Positions 36,820 to 46,053 of a stretch of 64,000 nt of DNA are shown here, in pieces. The number at the start of each line of letters is the position of its first letter. Within the stretch, counting starts at the first letter, position 1. The notes under the pieces were generated by a model. The model ran no database searches, was not told the origin of the DNA, and was given only the letters and a program-made list of their open reading frames with translations. Position numbers and translations under genes: made by a program. Source of the stretch: Promethearchaeota archaeon. GTDB lineage: Archaea > Asgardarchaeota > Lokiarchaeia > Sigynarchaeales > SOKP01. The stretch is from NCBI GenBank assembly GCA_019894735.1, contig JAGXOB010000001.1:12650-76649 (forward strand), given 5' to 3'.

Positions 36820-38138
36820 ATTAACTTTCTAAAAACGATATTTTTTATCTTAACTTTATCAGTTTGAAGTATTATAGGCTTATAGTCTAACAATCTATAG
36901 TCTTGAATTTTCTTAATTTGAGATAACACTCGTTCTACTAACCCAGGTTCTATATCAAGTTTAATAATTTTAGTGCGCCCGTAATGCCCCATTGATCTTG
37001 TATTAGCAGTAATTAATCCTGATAATGCCAATTCGTTAATATAATCACTGATCCTTCTGCGTGTTAATTGCTTCAAGCCCGGGATTTTATTTGAAAGTTC
37101 GGAGTGAACTTCATAAATATCTCCCGAAGTGATAATGTGATTTTTTGTAAATTTAGTTAACAAATAAATTGCTATTAGAGTTAATTGGGTTTGAAGGGGC
37201 ATTGAAAAGATATATTCAACAATGTGGTCCTTATCTATATCCCTTTGAGCTTTTTCTACATGATTTTCCGTAATTTTCTTGCTTTGATTTCTTTCGGCAA
37301 TTTCTCCCGCTTTTCTAAGTAATTGAAGAGCTTTTCTTGCATCACCATGTTCCTTGGCAGCGAGACCTGCACACAACTTTACTACGCCAATATCAATAAT
37401 GTCTTCCTTAAAAGCAATTTCTACTCTTTGTTTGAGAATATCAGCCAATTGATTTGCGTTATAAGGATGGAAAACGATAGGTTCTTCTTCTTCTAAATTA
37501 GAAGTAACTCTTGAATCTAAGTACTCCATGAATCTCAACTTATTAGATATTCCAATAACACTTGTTCTACACAAGTCTAAGTTTTCATTGAGTCTCGTTA
37601 AATTATAAAGTATTTCATTTCCTCCTTTTTTTTCAATCAAAATATCGATTTCATCTAATACAAGAAAGCAAACGCTATTTTTGATTAATTGATCCAACAA
37701 TCCAAGCAGTTTTTTCAGGATAATATCCTTAGGCAAACCGGTTGCAGGAATTTTCTCTTTTCCTACGATAGTGTTATAAATATGAGCCAAGATTCGGTAT
37801 GGGGTCGACACTACTGTGCAATTGATATATACCCACCAAGGTGGATTGTTAGTGCAGTGTTGAGCTAATTTTTGCGAAATATAACGGACAGTTGCTGTTT
37901 TACCTGTACCTGTCATACCGTAGCACAAGAAATTAGGCGGTACATCTCCTTTTAATGCGCAAGCAGTTATGCCTGCAATCTTTTCTATTTCGGCATTTCG
38001 GTGCGGTAATTCGTCAGGAATGAATGAAGGTTCGAGCGCTTCCCTTTTCTTAAAAAGTGTTGGACCCTTTAAATAGTTTTTATAAAATTTATCAATATTG
38101 AAAGAATACATGTCTTTATTATTTTGATTCGTCAACAC
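36816..38138 (-). CDS. orc1: Orc1/Cdc6-type replication initiator
   Basis: AAA+ origin-binding protein of 440 residues. Walker A GMTGTGKT is at 74-81, Walker B FLVLDEID about 157-164, and sensor-2 HGDARKALQLLRKAGE about residue 275. A C-terminal winged helix (TRRRISDYINELALSGLI) binds DNA. The frame opens at GTG; an ATG nine codons later is possible. The gene converges on the DP1/SWIM pair. A 308-base gene-free stretch lies upstream, the usual place for an archaeal origin. Confidence 0.96.
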   Translation of the reverse strand: MLTNQNNKDMYSFNIDKFYKNYLKGPTLFKKREALEPSFIPDELPHRNAEIEKIAGITACALKGDVPPNFLCYGMTGTGKTATVRYISQKLAQHCTNNPPWWVYINCTVVSTPYRILAHIYNTIVGKEKIPATGLPKDIILKKLLGLLDQLIKNSVCFLVLDEIDILIEKKGGNEILYNLTRLNENLDLCRTSVIGISNKLRFMEYLDSRVTSNLEEEEPIVFHPYNANQLADILKQRVEIAFKEDIIDIGVVKLCAGLAAKEHGDARKALQLLRKAGEIAERNQSKKITENHVEKAQRDIDKDHIVEYIFSMPLQTQLTLIAIYLLTKFTKNHIITSGDIYEVHSELSNKIPGLKQLTRRRISDYINELALSGLITANTRSMGHYGRTKIIKLDIEPGLVERVLSQIKKIQDYRLLDYKPIILQTDKVKIKNIVFRKLI

Positions 38139-38446
38139 TTAATCCCACCATTCATAATATTTCCATTCGAAATGATCACTAGAATAATATTTCGATTCCG
38201 TGATATTTAAATTTGATTATTAATCGAAAAACTAATGAGAATATGTTAAAGCTTTAATATGGGGTTCTCATTTTATTCGATTTGCTACAATTAGATCGAT
38301 AGTTTATAATATTATTGTCGGAACTTTAAAAGATAATTATTTAGGAAGCAATATTATTAAGGGTTTAGTAGTCCTAATTATATTTACCAAAATTTAATTT
38401 CAATCATAAACTAATCAAACTAATTCTCACAATTAAAAGGACTATT
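38139..38446. other. 308-base gene-free stretch between orc1 and carS
   Basis: A/T-rich divergent promoter region upstream of orc1. Several TCGA- or TCGAT-containing short repeats in both orientations occur (for example ATTCGAAAT at 38167-38175 and TTTCGATTCC near 38190). No classic ORB element with a G-string was found. It is the best positional candidate for a replication origin in the window but has no firm sequence support. Confidence 0.3.
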
Positions 38447-39220
38447 ATGTCAACGCATAATAAAAAGGGAGATATTAATAAAAAAGATGTAAGGCTTGCG
38501 ATTTTTTTTACAATCTTTTTTATTAGCTTACTTTTTTTTGACTTTCTGGTTATCTCTATCGTATTTACCTGGGCTGATTGGTTAGCAACTCTTATTTTTA
38601 GCGTACTTTTTATCGTTCCCGCGTATTTTTCAAACGCTGGAATGGTAATTGTTGGTGGCGGTAAACCTTTAGATCGGGGAAAATTTTGGCGCGATGGGCG
38701 AAGAATATTAGGAGATCACAAAACTATTTCTGGACTTGTCAAAGGCCCATTATATATTGGTATTCCATTAAGTTGCTGCTTATTTTTATTGTTTTTATTT
38801 TTATGGCCTGCCATACAACAGATTCCAATAGAAGGAGCTTCAGCTGGAGTGTATAAATTTTACTCTGAGATCTCTGATTACCAGTATTATTTCATAGGTG
38901 GTCCGTTTCCGATTGGAATGCTGATGATAGTGTTTAGAATCGTATTTTGTTCCTATGGAGCCGCATTTGGGGATTTAGCAGGATCTTTTCTTAAAAGGCG
39001 CTTTGATATAAAAAGTGGAGCACCATTTTGGGTCGTAGATCAGTTAGATTTTGCTATAGGGGCTATTATTTTTGCTGTTATCCCTGCTATCTTTTTTCCG
39101 GGAATTTATTTTATCCCTGATGTTAATATTGTTGTTTTTCTCCTAATCCTAACGCCCTCTGTTAGTCTTATTGCTAATACAATTGCATATCTTGTAAACT
39201 TGAAAGAAGTTCCTTGGTAG
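38447..39220 (+). CDS. carS: CDP-archaeol synthase (CarS)
   Basis: Integral membrane enzyme that joins CTP to 2,3-di-geranylgeranylglyceryl phosphate, giving the CDP-lipid for archaeal polar head groups. Diagnostic motifs are PAYFSNAGMVIVGGGKPLDRG, GDHKTISGLVKG, and the late GAAFGDLAGSFLKRRFDIKSGAP...VVDQLDF typical of CDP-diglyceride synthases. At 257 residues it is longer than usual archaeal CarS (about 170-180); the extra length lies in the N-terminus and a loop around residues 125-145. It marks the lineage as having archaeal lipids. Confidence 0.94.
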   Translation: MSTHNKKGDINKKDVRLAIFFTIFFISLLFFDFLVISIVFTWADWLATLIFSVLFIVPAYFSNAGMVIVGGGKPLDRGKFWRDGRRILGDHKTISGLVKGPLYIGIPLSCCLFLLFLFLWPAIQQIPIEGASAGVYKFYSEISDYQYYFIGGPFPIGMLMIVFRIVFCSYGAAFGDLAGSFLKRRFDIKSGAPFWVVDQLDFAIGAIIFAVIPAIFFPGIYFIPDVNIVVFLLILTPSVSLIANTIAYLVNLKEVPW

Positions 39221-39226
39221 GTTTTT

Positions 39227-39742
39227 TCATAAACATACAACTTCACATTTAATTTTTATTTGAAACCCTTGGTAATCTGCAAATGTAACGCAGCTTTCGA
39301 AGATAGTATTGATAGCTTTTATATAATCACCTTTACAACCAACTGCTATTCCTCGTTCTTCGTAGGAGAGAAACCCTACAATAATTACGATCTGTCCCGT
39401 ATTCATATTTCTTTCTATTCTTATTCTATGAATATACGGATCTGGGAAAAACCCAAAAACTAAATTAACTAATACTACTTCTTCCCGAACAAGTACAATT
39501 CTCCTGTTTTGAATTTTTTTTCTTAAATATGGTAATTTTGATTTTGCTTCAAAATATTTTTCGTTATCAAGGAAGAAAAACACAATATCTTTAACAATAA
39601 TAACATTTCTCGGAAAAATTTTCGTAGAATCGAAAAAAAAGTGAAAGAGCAAAAGTTCTCTATTTGAGAATTTCTTTTTTACGGTTAATTTTTGATAAAA
39701 AAGTAAATTATCGAACAATGAGTTATGAACTGTACTCAACAT
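39227..39742 (-). CDS. Divergent archaeal NusA-like KH protein
   Basis: A 171-residue protein whose order of segments matches archaeal NusA (two KH domains, no S1 domain). The first part, FPRNVIIVKDIVFFFLDNEKYFEAKSKL, corresponds to KH1, but its GxxG loop is lost. The second, VGFLSYEERGIAVGCKGDYIKAINTI, keeps a GCKG loop as KH2. NusA aids transcription elongation or termination. Usual neighbours (rpoA'', rpl30e, rps12) are absent; it converges on carS within seven bases. The loss of one GxxG loop may mean reduced RNA binding. Confidence 0.65.
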   Translation of the reverse strand: MLSTVHNSLFDNLLFYQKLTVKKKFSNRELLLFHFFFDSTKIFPRNVIIVKDIVFFFLDNEKYFEAKSKLPYLRKKIQNRRIVLVREEVVLVNLVFGFFPDPYIHRIRIERNMNTGQIVIIVGFLSYEERGIAVGCKGDYIKAINTIFESCVTFADYQGFQIKIKCEVVCL

Positions 39743-39861
39743 ATAATTACAATTTCAGTTGTATCATTTTAAACTCCTAGGAAATTTAACTAAACAACAA
39801 AAAGTTTAATTTTAAACTAGACTATTTATAGTAATTCTATACTGAAAATAATACCCTTCGC

Positions 39862-40299
39862 ATGAAAAAAGCCGGATATGAGTTTAGAGAGCATACTGCA
39901 GATGTTCAAGTAAGAAGTTGGGGGTCATCATTAGAAGAAGCCTTTTCACAAACAGCTTATAGTTTAATCGCAACAATAACACCGGACTTAAAAAAAATAA
40001 CTCCTAAAATTAAAAAGACAATAACTGTTGAAGCTGAGGACAAAGAAGCCCTCTTGTTTGATTTTCTCTCTGAATTTTTGTATATTTTTGATGTAGATGA
40101 GCTTGTTTTTAGTCAAATATACGTATCAAAAATTGAAAAAATCAACGATAATTATAAGCTTCAAGCCACTCTAAAAGGTGAGAAATTTGATTTGGATAAA
40201 CACGAAATAGGAATTGAAGTTAAAGCTATAACATATTCTTTCCTAAATATAGAAGAAACACACGAAAGCACCATAATAGATATAGTATTTGATATTTAA
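39862..40299 (+). CDS. Archease, RtcB cofactor
   Basis: A 145-residue protein with the archease marks: EHTADVQVRSWGSSLEEAF near the start, LLFDFLSEFLYIFDVDELVF in the middle, and KHEIGIEVKAITYSFLNIEE followed by the C-terminal DIVFDI. Archease speeds guanylylation of the RtcB ligase and lets it turn over. Its gene is convergent with rtcB, 80 bases away, a classic functional pairing. The metal-binding Asp residues near the start and at the end are present. Confidence 0.95.
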   Translation: MKKAGYEFREHTADVQVRSWGSSLEEAFSQTAYSLIATITPDLKKITPKIKKTITVEAEDKEALLFDFLSEFLYIFDVDELVFSQIYVSKIEKINDNYKLQATLKGEKFDLDKHEIGIEVKAITYSFLNIEETHESTIIDIVFDI

Positions 40300-40379
40300 T
40301 GTCGGATCAATTTTTAGATTTAAATCTAATAATACTTAATAGTGTCATATTTTGGATTACATTTTTTGTGAAAAAAAAA

Positions 40380-41852
40380 TTAACCTTTTACAACCCCTAT
40401 TGGTACTAACCTCACAATTTTTTCTACAATTCCAAGATCATGACTTACTTGTACTACTTGATCAATATCTTTATAAGCCCCTGGAGCTTCTTCAGCAATT
40501 ATCTTAGGAGAAGCAGCTTTTACTAAGATTCCTCTCTCTTTTAAATCTTCTTGGATCTTCGTACCCCAATATTGTTTTGTAGCTTTAGACCTTGACATTA
40601 CTCTACCAGATCCATGAGCGGTGGATCCAAAAGAAAGTTCCATCGCGTTTGGCCTTCCAACACATAAATAGGATGCTGATCCCATAGTACCAGGAATTAA
40701 AACAGGTTGACCAATACTTTTATAATCAACAGGTAGATCCGGATGTCCTGGTGGAAAAGCTCTAGTTGCTCCCTTTCTGTGAACATTTAATTTCATCTTT
40801 TTTCCTTCTACCTCATGTTCTTCGATTTTTAAAATATTATGGCATACACCATAAATCAAATTGAAATCCAGATCGTCTATACCCATTTTAAAATGCTCTT
40901 CAAAAGATTCTCTTAGCCAATGCGTAATTAATTGGCGATTATTAAAACCGAAATTTGCAGCACTTGCCATACTTTGTAAATATTTTACTGCTTCCGGAGT
41001 ATCAGCAGGAACACACGCTAATTCGCGATCTGGAACTTTAATATTGTATTTTTTCATTGCTTGTTCAACATTTCGAAGAGAGTCAGTACAAACTTGATGA
41101 CCAAGCGCTCGCGAACCAGTATGAACCATAACCGTTATTTGATTTTTATCAAAAATTCCTAACTTTTTAGCAATTGATTCGTTATAAATCTTATCTACTT
41201 TCTGGATTTCAAGAAAATGATTGCCACTTCCTAGTGAGCCCAATTGTTTCAATGCTCTTTGCTTAGCTTTTTGAGAAACTAATGAGGAATCAGCGTTTTT
41301 CAAAAATCCATTCTCTTCACAATGTTCGATATCTTCTTTAATTGCATAACCGTTGTCAAACGCCCAGTTCAACCCATTGTCCAAAACATCGTTTAACTCC
41401 GAGTATTCAATGCTTAATTTTCCTTTACTTCCCAAACCTGATGGAATATTCTTAAAAATCGTGTTTAACAAAGTTGGAATTGATTTCATCACATCTTTAA
41501 ATTGAAGATTTGTTCTTAACAATCTCACGCCACAATTTATATCATAACCTACTCCTCCAGGTGAAATCATGCCTGTCTCGGCATCTGTTCCAGCAACCCC
41601 TCCTATACAAAATCCATAACCTTGATGAGCATCAGAGAGAGCGATAGCGTGCTTCATAATGCCTGGAAGACAGGCAACATTGCAAATTTGATCAAGAGTT
41701 CTGTCGTTTTTAATCTTTTCTAAAATATATTCGTTAGCATAAATGCGCACTGGCACTTTCATCTGAAATTTTTCAATTTTTCCTTCCACACGTGCCATTA
41801 ATGCTTTTTGTGGAATTTCATAGATGTTTTCGGCAACTTTATTCACATTCAT
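40380..41852 (-). CDS. rtcB: RNA-splicing ligase RtcB
   Basis: GTP- and Mn-dependent 3'-5' RNA ligase that joins tRNA halves after intron removal. Key features: LSDAHQGYGFCIGGV, PGGVGYDINCGVRLL with metal ligand C107, GSLGSGNHFLEIQ, HTGSRALGHQV, VHRKGATRAFPPGHP and STAHGSGRVMSR, whose His accepts GMP. Length 490 and no intein. Two tRNA genes with introns lie 13 kb away in this window, so its natural substrates are at hand. It converges with the archease gene. Confidence 0.98.
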   Translation of the reverse strand: MNVNKVAENIYEIPQKALMARVEGKIEKFQMKVPVRIYANEYILEKIKNDRTLDQICNVACLPGIMKHAIALSDAHQGYGFCIGGVAGTDAETGMISPGGVGYDINCGVRLLRTNLQFKDVMKSIPTLLNTIFKNIPSGLGSKGKLSIEYSELNDVLDNGLNWAFDNGYAIKEDIEHCEENGFLKNADSSLVSQKAKQRALKQLGSLGSGNHFLEIQKVDKIYNESIAKKLGIFDKNQITVMVHTGSRALGHQVCTDSLRNVEQAMKKYNIKVPDRELACVPADTPEAVKYLQSMASAANFGFNNRQLITHWLRESFEEHFKMGIDDLDFNLIYGVCHNILKIEEHEVEGKKMKLNVHRKGATRAFPPGHPDLPVDYKSIGQPVLIPGTMGSASYLCVGRPNAMELSFGSTAHGSGRVMSRSKATKQYWGTKIQEDLKERGILVKAASPKIIAEEAPGAYKDIDQVVQVSHDLGIVEKIVRLVPIGVVKG

Positions 41853-42002
41853 ATTATCTGTAATAGTGATATCATTTTCATAAATCTTGTGATTAATCGT
41901 CTCAACGCGATTTTAATTAATAAATTGAGAAAAAAGTTAAATTGTGTTCTATATCTATCAATAAAACATTAAAAAACGAGCTAAAAAATGTGAAAAGGGT
42001 GT

Positions 42003-42776
42003 TTACTTAACATCGATAAACTTTAAAAGTCCTAAATCGTCCAAATCGTCAATGATGACATTAATCTCTGCCTTTGGTACGCCCGCTTCCTCGGCTATAT
42101 CTGCTACTGTGTGAAAGCCATCAGCTAAATGCGCAATTTTATATTGTTCCTTGTTTAAGAAGCCTTGAATAATCACCTGAGAGGGAAGGCGCTTCGAAGT
42201 CCATGCGGGTTTCTGGTTCTGAACGTTTCGTAAATCTTCTTCCGAAAGTACTAAACCTTTCTTCTCAATTTGCTTCCGAGATTTGAGAAAATCCTTCTCA
42301 AATATCTTTAAAATAGGTAATTTTAGGGGAACCTCAGCAATTCTGCCATCTATTAGAACTTTATCTATCAATTGTTCAAATCCCTTAAAAATTCTAACAT
42401 CCCCCGACCAATTTTTTATTATTTCACCAAAGTTTACCGTAAACTTATCAATGATATCACTTAAAGCTTTGTGTGTAATTTTAGCATCATCATTCTTGTC
42501 TGCTGCTGCCGTACACAATATCCCATCTTTAAAAACCAACAATAAATAGAAAATTTGCATATCTATTACCTTCAATTCACCTGATCCTTTCGAAAATTCC
42601 ACTGAGAAATCTTTAAGTGCCGTTAAAAATCCAGATACAAGATCTTGATTAAATTCAATTGTTCCATACTTTCTATGAATAAGACAAATGCCCGTATACT
42701 GATGAATAAGGTAAACATTATGTAAAATAGTTCCTATAACACCTCTAAATGAGTATTTATTTGATAAGAAATACAA
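42003..42776 (-). CDS. Longin-like domain protein with C-terminal winged helix
   Basis: A 257-residue protein starting at TTG. The N-terminal half has the Asgard longin-like pattern: strands NVYLIHQYTGICLIHRKYG, helix QDLVSGFLTALKDFSVEF, then further strands and a long helix (DAKITHKALSDIIDKFTVNF). The last 70 residues look like a winged helix (YKIAHLADGFHTVADIAEEAGVP). Longin domains act in vesicle trafficking and GTPase regulation in eukaryotes. No GTPase gene is adjacent; it is about 150 bases from rtcB on the same strand. Confidence 0.7.
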   Translation of the reverse strand: MYFLSNKYSFRGVIGTILHNVYLIHQYTGICLIHRKYGTIEFNQDLVSGFLTALKDFSVEFSKGSGELKVIDMQIFYLLLVFKDGILCTAAADKNDDAKITHKALSDIIDKFTVNFGEIIKNWSGDVRIFKGFEQLIDKVLIDGRIAEVPLKLPILKIFEKDFLKSRKQIEKKGLVLSEEDLRNVQNQKPAWTSKRLPSQVIIQGFLNKEQYKIAHLADGFHTVADIAEEAGVPKAEINVIIDDLDDLGLLKFIDVK

Positions 42777-43032
42777 TTAAGATATTTCTATTTATAATAA
42801 CACTATAAATATTTATTAATTTGCTTTTAGGGAAAAATAAAAATCCTTAATGAGAGAAATTAAAATTTAGAGATGTATTTCTTTCAACAGACTCATTATT
42901 AATAGTAGTTTTATATCGATTTATTATCAAATAATAAGAAATTTATGTTTAAGAGGAAGAGTTGACTTCTTAAATAAATTGAAATTTATAATTGCATTAT
43001 ACTTAATTATTGAATACTAATAAGGGAATTAA

Positions 43033-43347
43033 ATGGATAATTATACTTTTTTAGTTACTGTCCCAAATATTGAAGAGGGTAAAAATATAGCAAATATTTT
43101 GGTTGAAAGCAGGTTGGCGGCGTGCGTCAACATTATACAAAATGTGTTTTCAATTTATAGATGGAAAGGGAATATTGAAAGAGAAAATGAATTGTTATTA
43201 ATTATTAAAACTACTGAAAAAAATTGCGATTTGATAATTCAAAAGGTAAAAGAAATTCATAGCTATTCGAATCCTGAATGTGTAGCTTTCAAAATCGAAA
43301 AAGGATCGGAAAATTATTTGGATTGGATTAGGGAAGTTGTAGATTAA
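43033..43347 (+). CDS. cutA: CutA1-family divalent ion tolerance protein
   Basis: A 104-residue trimeric ferredoxin-like protein: FLVTVPNIEEGKNIANILVESRLAACVNII, then SIYRWKGNIERENELLLIIKT and a C-terminal NYLDWIREVV. These are hallmarks of CutA1, found in all domains and linked to metal tolerance, although its exact role is unsettled. A gene for a membrane-anchored protein follows after 24 bases and is probably co-transcribed. Confidence 0.95.
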   Translation: MDNYTFLVTVPNIEEGKNIANILVESRLAACVNIIQNVFSIYRWKGNIERENELLLIIKTTEKNCDLIIQKVKEIHSYSNPECVAFKIEKGSENYLDWIREVVD

Positions 43348-43371
43348 TGTGAATCTTGTATTTAAAATATT

Positions 43372-44181
43372 ATGACATTTGACATCTTTCAAGTAGATTG
43401 GATTACAGTTGATATCATTATAATTGTATTACTAATTCTGCTGTTAATTGGAGTAAAGGTACTAAAAGAGATATATCGATGGAGATTTTTTTTTTCAAAT
43501 GCTTCTACGATTCGAAGAGTTGATAAACATCCGGATATTAACGCTCAATTTTCTACTATTTTTATAAAAAAGTGCAGTTTGACTAAATCTACCGTTTCTC
43601 AGAAAGAAGATTTAACAAAACCGACAATTATTATCATAAGAAGATATCGAAAGCTTATGTTGTTGAAAGCACTTACAGAAGCGTTTTGTTCTTTTGGATA
43701 CAGCGTAATAAGTGTGCGATTAAAATCTTTAGCTAGCAACAAAACGAATAAAATTGCTTTGGAAGTCGAGAAAGAGTTGCAACAAACATTTCCCGCTATT
43801 TTAAAGTTTTATAACCATGATATTGATATAATGATTCAAAATTATAATATTATTGAGTTTAATAAAAGAGTATTACCTTACAATCTCCTTTTAAGGGACT
43901 CAGCCTGTAAGAATCTGTTTTTAATCAATCCTCGCTTAAAACCTTACAATCAGGATTTATTAATGACTCTTTTAAAATATTCTAACAAATATCCTCAATT
44001 AATTACTATATTTAGCGAGAAACTAAATCCAATTTTAAAAAATAAGAAAGCTATAAAGATAGTGCTTAATAACGATACATTTAAAAACACAAAACATACT
44101 ATAATTCAAAAATCCAAAAGCACATTCAAGTATTACGAAACAATACTTTTAAGTAAAATAATTAGATATATTGAGAAATAG
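43372..44181 (+). CDS. Membrane-anchored protein, possibly a degenerate alpha/beta hydrolase
   Basis: A 269-residue protein with one N-terminal membrane helix (about 9-31, almost pure Ile/Leu/Val) and a soluble domain. The soluble part runs KPTIIIIRRYRKLMLLKALTEAFCSFGYSVISVRLKS, then KNLFLINPRL and a late His with IIRYIEK at the end. This is the strand-helix rhythm of an alpha/beta hydrolase. No GxSxG nucleophile elbow is present, so activity is doubtful. It lies directly behind cutA. The fold call is tentative. Confidence 0.55.
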   Translation: MTFDIFQVDWITVDIIIIVLLILLLIGVKVLKEIYRWRFFFSNASTIRRVDKHPDINAQFSTIFIKKCSLTKSTVSQKEDLTKPTIIIIRRYRKLMLLKALTEAFCSFGYSVISVRLKSLASNKTNKIALEVEKELQQTFPAILKFYNHDIDIMIQNYNIIEFNKRVLPYNLLLRDSACKNLFLINPRLKPYNQDLLMTLLKYSNKYPQLITIFSEKLNPILKNKKAIKIVLNNDTFKNTKHTIIQKSKSTFKYYETILLSKIIRYIEK

Positions 44182-44209
44182 TAAATGAGATAAAAGCGAT
44201 TAATTCCTA

Positions 44210-44917
44210 ATGTATGGAAACAAAATCTTAAGAGATCATTTTAATTCTGTCGTATATTCTAAAAATCACTTGAAGATCTTAGGGGAAAAAAGAGAACGCT
44301 CTAAAGTTTTACTGAACATGTTCGCTAAAGAGGGTTTGAACCCCTTTATATATGGCAGTATTGCTCGAGGTGATGTTCATAATGATAGTGATATAGATAT
44401 TGTTATTGTACAATCAATTGCACCGTATCAAATAGAAATAATACTCGACAAAAATGGTTTCAAAAACTACTTTAGAGAAATTATTATGGCCACCCCTGCT
44501 GATACCCTGAAACTCTATATTTATCTAAACGAATTAGAAAGTTTAACTATTCCTTTATCTAAATTTGATAAAAGATCAAAAGAATTTTACGATTTTGGAG
44601 GGAAGATCAATCTAGACCAATTAAATAACAATATAAGAGTGCCTGGAATCGATAAGAGGTTAGTTTTAATTCAACCGACTGCTGAGGGATATGAAGAACA
44701 TTCCATCATTGGAAACGAACATTTAGTTGCGAAGAAATTACAAGTTAGTATTGATTTAATTAATGAAAGAAAAAGAGTTCTTTTAAAAAGGGAAAAATTT
44801 GGAAAAACGGGTGTATTTCTAAAGAGACCGATCGAAATAAACGAAAGTACCGAAGATGTTTTAAAAAAATTAGCTAATAAAAAATCGATTGTGAGGAAAA
44901 AGTTGATATCTCGATGA
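44210..44917 (+). CDS. Archaeal predicted nucleotidyltransferase
   Basis: A 235-residue protein with a nucleotidyltransferase core: GSIARGDVHNDSDIDIVIV, with G49-S50 and metal-binding D61 and D63. The later segment (VPGIDKRLVLIQPTAEGYEEHSI) is a strong archaeal-family signature; I recall this as the COG1665 group of predicted nucleotidyltransferases. The C-terminus is basic (KKSIVRKKLISR), which suggests RNA binding. Its stop codon overlaps the start of the radical SAM gene by four bases, so the two are translationally coupled and probably act in one pathway. Confidence 0.85.
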   Translation: MYGNKILRDHFNSVVYSKNHLKILGEKRERSKVLLNMFAKEGLNPFIYGSIARGDVHNDSDIDIVIVQSIAPYQIEIILDKNGFKNYFREIIMATPADTLKLYIYLNELESLTIPLSKFDKRSKEFYDFGGKINLDQLNNNIRVPGIDKRLVLIQPTAEGYEEHSIIGNEHLVAKKLQVSIDLINERKRVLLKREKFGKTGVFLKRPIEINESTEDVLKKLANKKSIVRKKLISR

Positions 44918-46053
44918 GAGAACCAGTCATTGTAGAAACAAAAGCACACACATTTTATATAAAAAAAAAGGGAATATCTAAAGGATGTCAGCAATGTTTG
45001 AGGGGTACTAAAGCAGTATTATTCCTTAATGGTATCTGTCAGAATCCAAAACATTGTTGGTGGTATTGTCCGATTTCTGAAAAAAGAAAAGGAAAGAGAG
45101 ATACGTACATAAATGAGATTCAAATATCTTCTAAAGAGCAGATTTTACACGAACTAAAAGCTATTAACGCCAAAGGGGTGAGTATAACAGGTGGAGATCC
45201 CTTATTTGAACCAAACCTTAAAAAAACGCTAGAATACATCAAATTTATTAAAAAAATTAAAGGCAGCAAGTTCCACATTCACCTATATACTAACGGCTTT
45301 AATTTTAACGAAGAGATTGCTCTAAAACTCGCTAGAGCTGGGTTAAACGAAATTAGGTTCAACCCATCGAAAGAAAATTGGAGTGTGATAAATTTCGCAG
45401 TAAACAAAGGCATGGTTGTAGGAGCGGAAGTTCCTGTAATTCCAGAAGTGGAATATTTAGACGATTTAAAACAATTTATAATTTACTTGAATAAAATTGG
45501 CGCAGATTTTATTAATTTGAATGAATTTGAATATTGCTCACCAAACAGTCAAAACCTTAAGGATCGAAATTTTAAGTTGGAGGTAGGTACGATAGCATCT
45601 GTAGAGAATAGTAAAAAATGTGCAATCCAGCTGGTAAAAGATATCGCTCCACTAGTTGATTTAAAGATCCACTTTTGTACAATTAGAGCTAAAGATTATT
45701 GGCAATTGAAAAAAAGATATTTAAGACGAGCAAAAACGATTAAATTGCCGTACGAACAAATTACGAGAGATGGCTTGTTATTATACGCTCAAATAGAAGG
45801 TGAGAAAATAGCTATTAAAGAGTTCTATACTATGTTATTAACAGAAATAAAAATACCTCAAAATTTCTTGGGTTTCAGTGAAACTAATATTAAATTGCCG
45901 ATAACATTTGCGTTGGAGGATACTTTGATAAATTTATTAATTCAAAATAATTTAGAAGGATATATAATAGAAATGACCCCGTTTCGAGAAGAAGAATACC
46001 AACAAATAACTGAAAAAACACCTATTAAGTTATTTAAAGAAGAGATGGGTTAA
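44914..46053 (+). CDS. Radical SAM protein with unusual cysteine spacing
   Basis: A 379-residue radical SAM protein of the archaeal PFL-activase-related type (COG2108 as I recall). The cluster cysteines are spaced C42-x5-C48-x3-C52 (CQNPKHCWWYC) instead of the usual Cx3Cx2C, and TGGDP at 92-96 matches the SAM-binding GGE motif. Two more cysteines (C25, C28) sit upstream. The remainder forms a partial barrel and an extra C-terminal domain. It overlaps the nucleotidyltransferase gene upstream and abuts a GNAT gene downstream, forming a compact three-gene operon. Its reaction is unknown. Confidence 0.85.
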   Translation: MREPVIVETKAHTFYIKKKGISKGCQQCLRGTKAVLFLNGICQNPKHCWWYCPISEKRKGKRDTYINEIQISSKEQILHELKAINAKGVSITGGDPLFEPNLKKTLEYIKFIKKIKGSKFHIHLYTNGFNFNEEIALKLARAGLNEIRFNPSKENWSVINFAVNKGMVVGAEVPVIPEVEYLDDLKQFIIYLNKIGADFINLNEFEYCSPNSQNLKDRNFKLEVGTIASVENSKKCAIQLVKDIAPLVDLKIHFCTIRAKDYWQLKKRYLRRAKTIKLPYEQITRDGLLLYAQIEGEKIAIKEFYTMLLTEIKIPQNFLGFSETNIKLPITFALEDTLINLLIQNNLEGYIIEMTPFREEEYQQITEKTPIKLFKEEMG

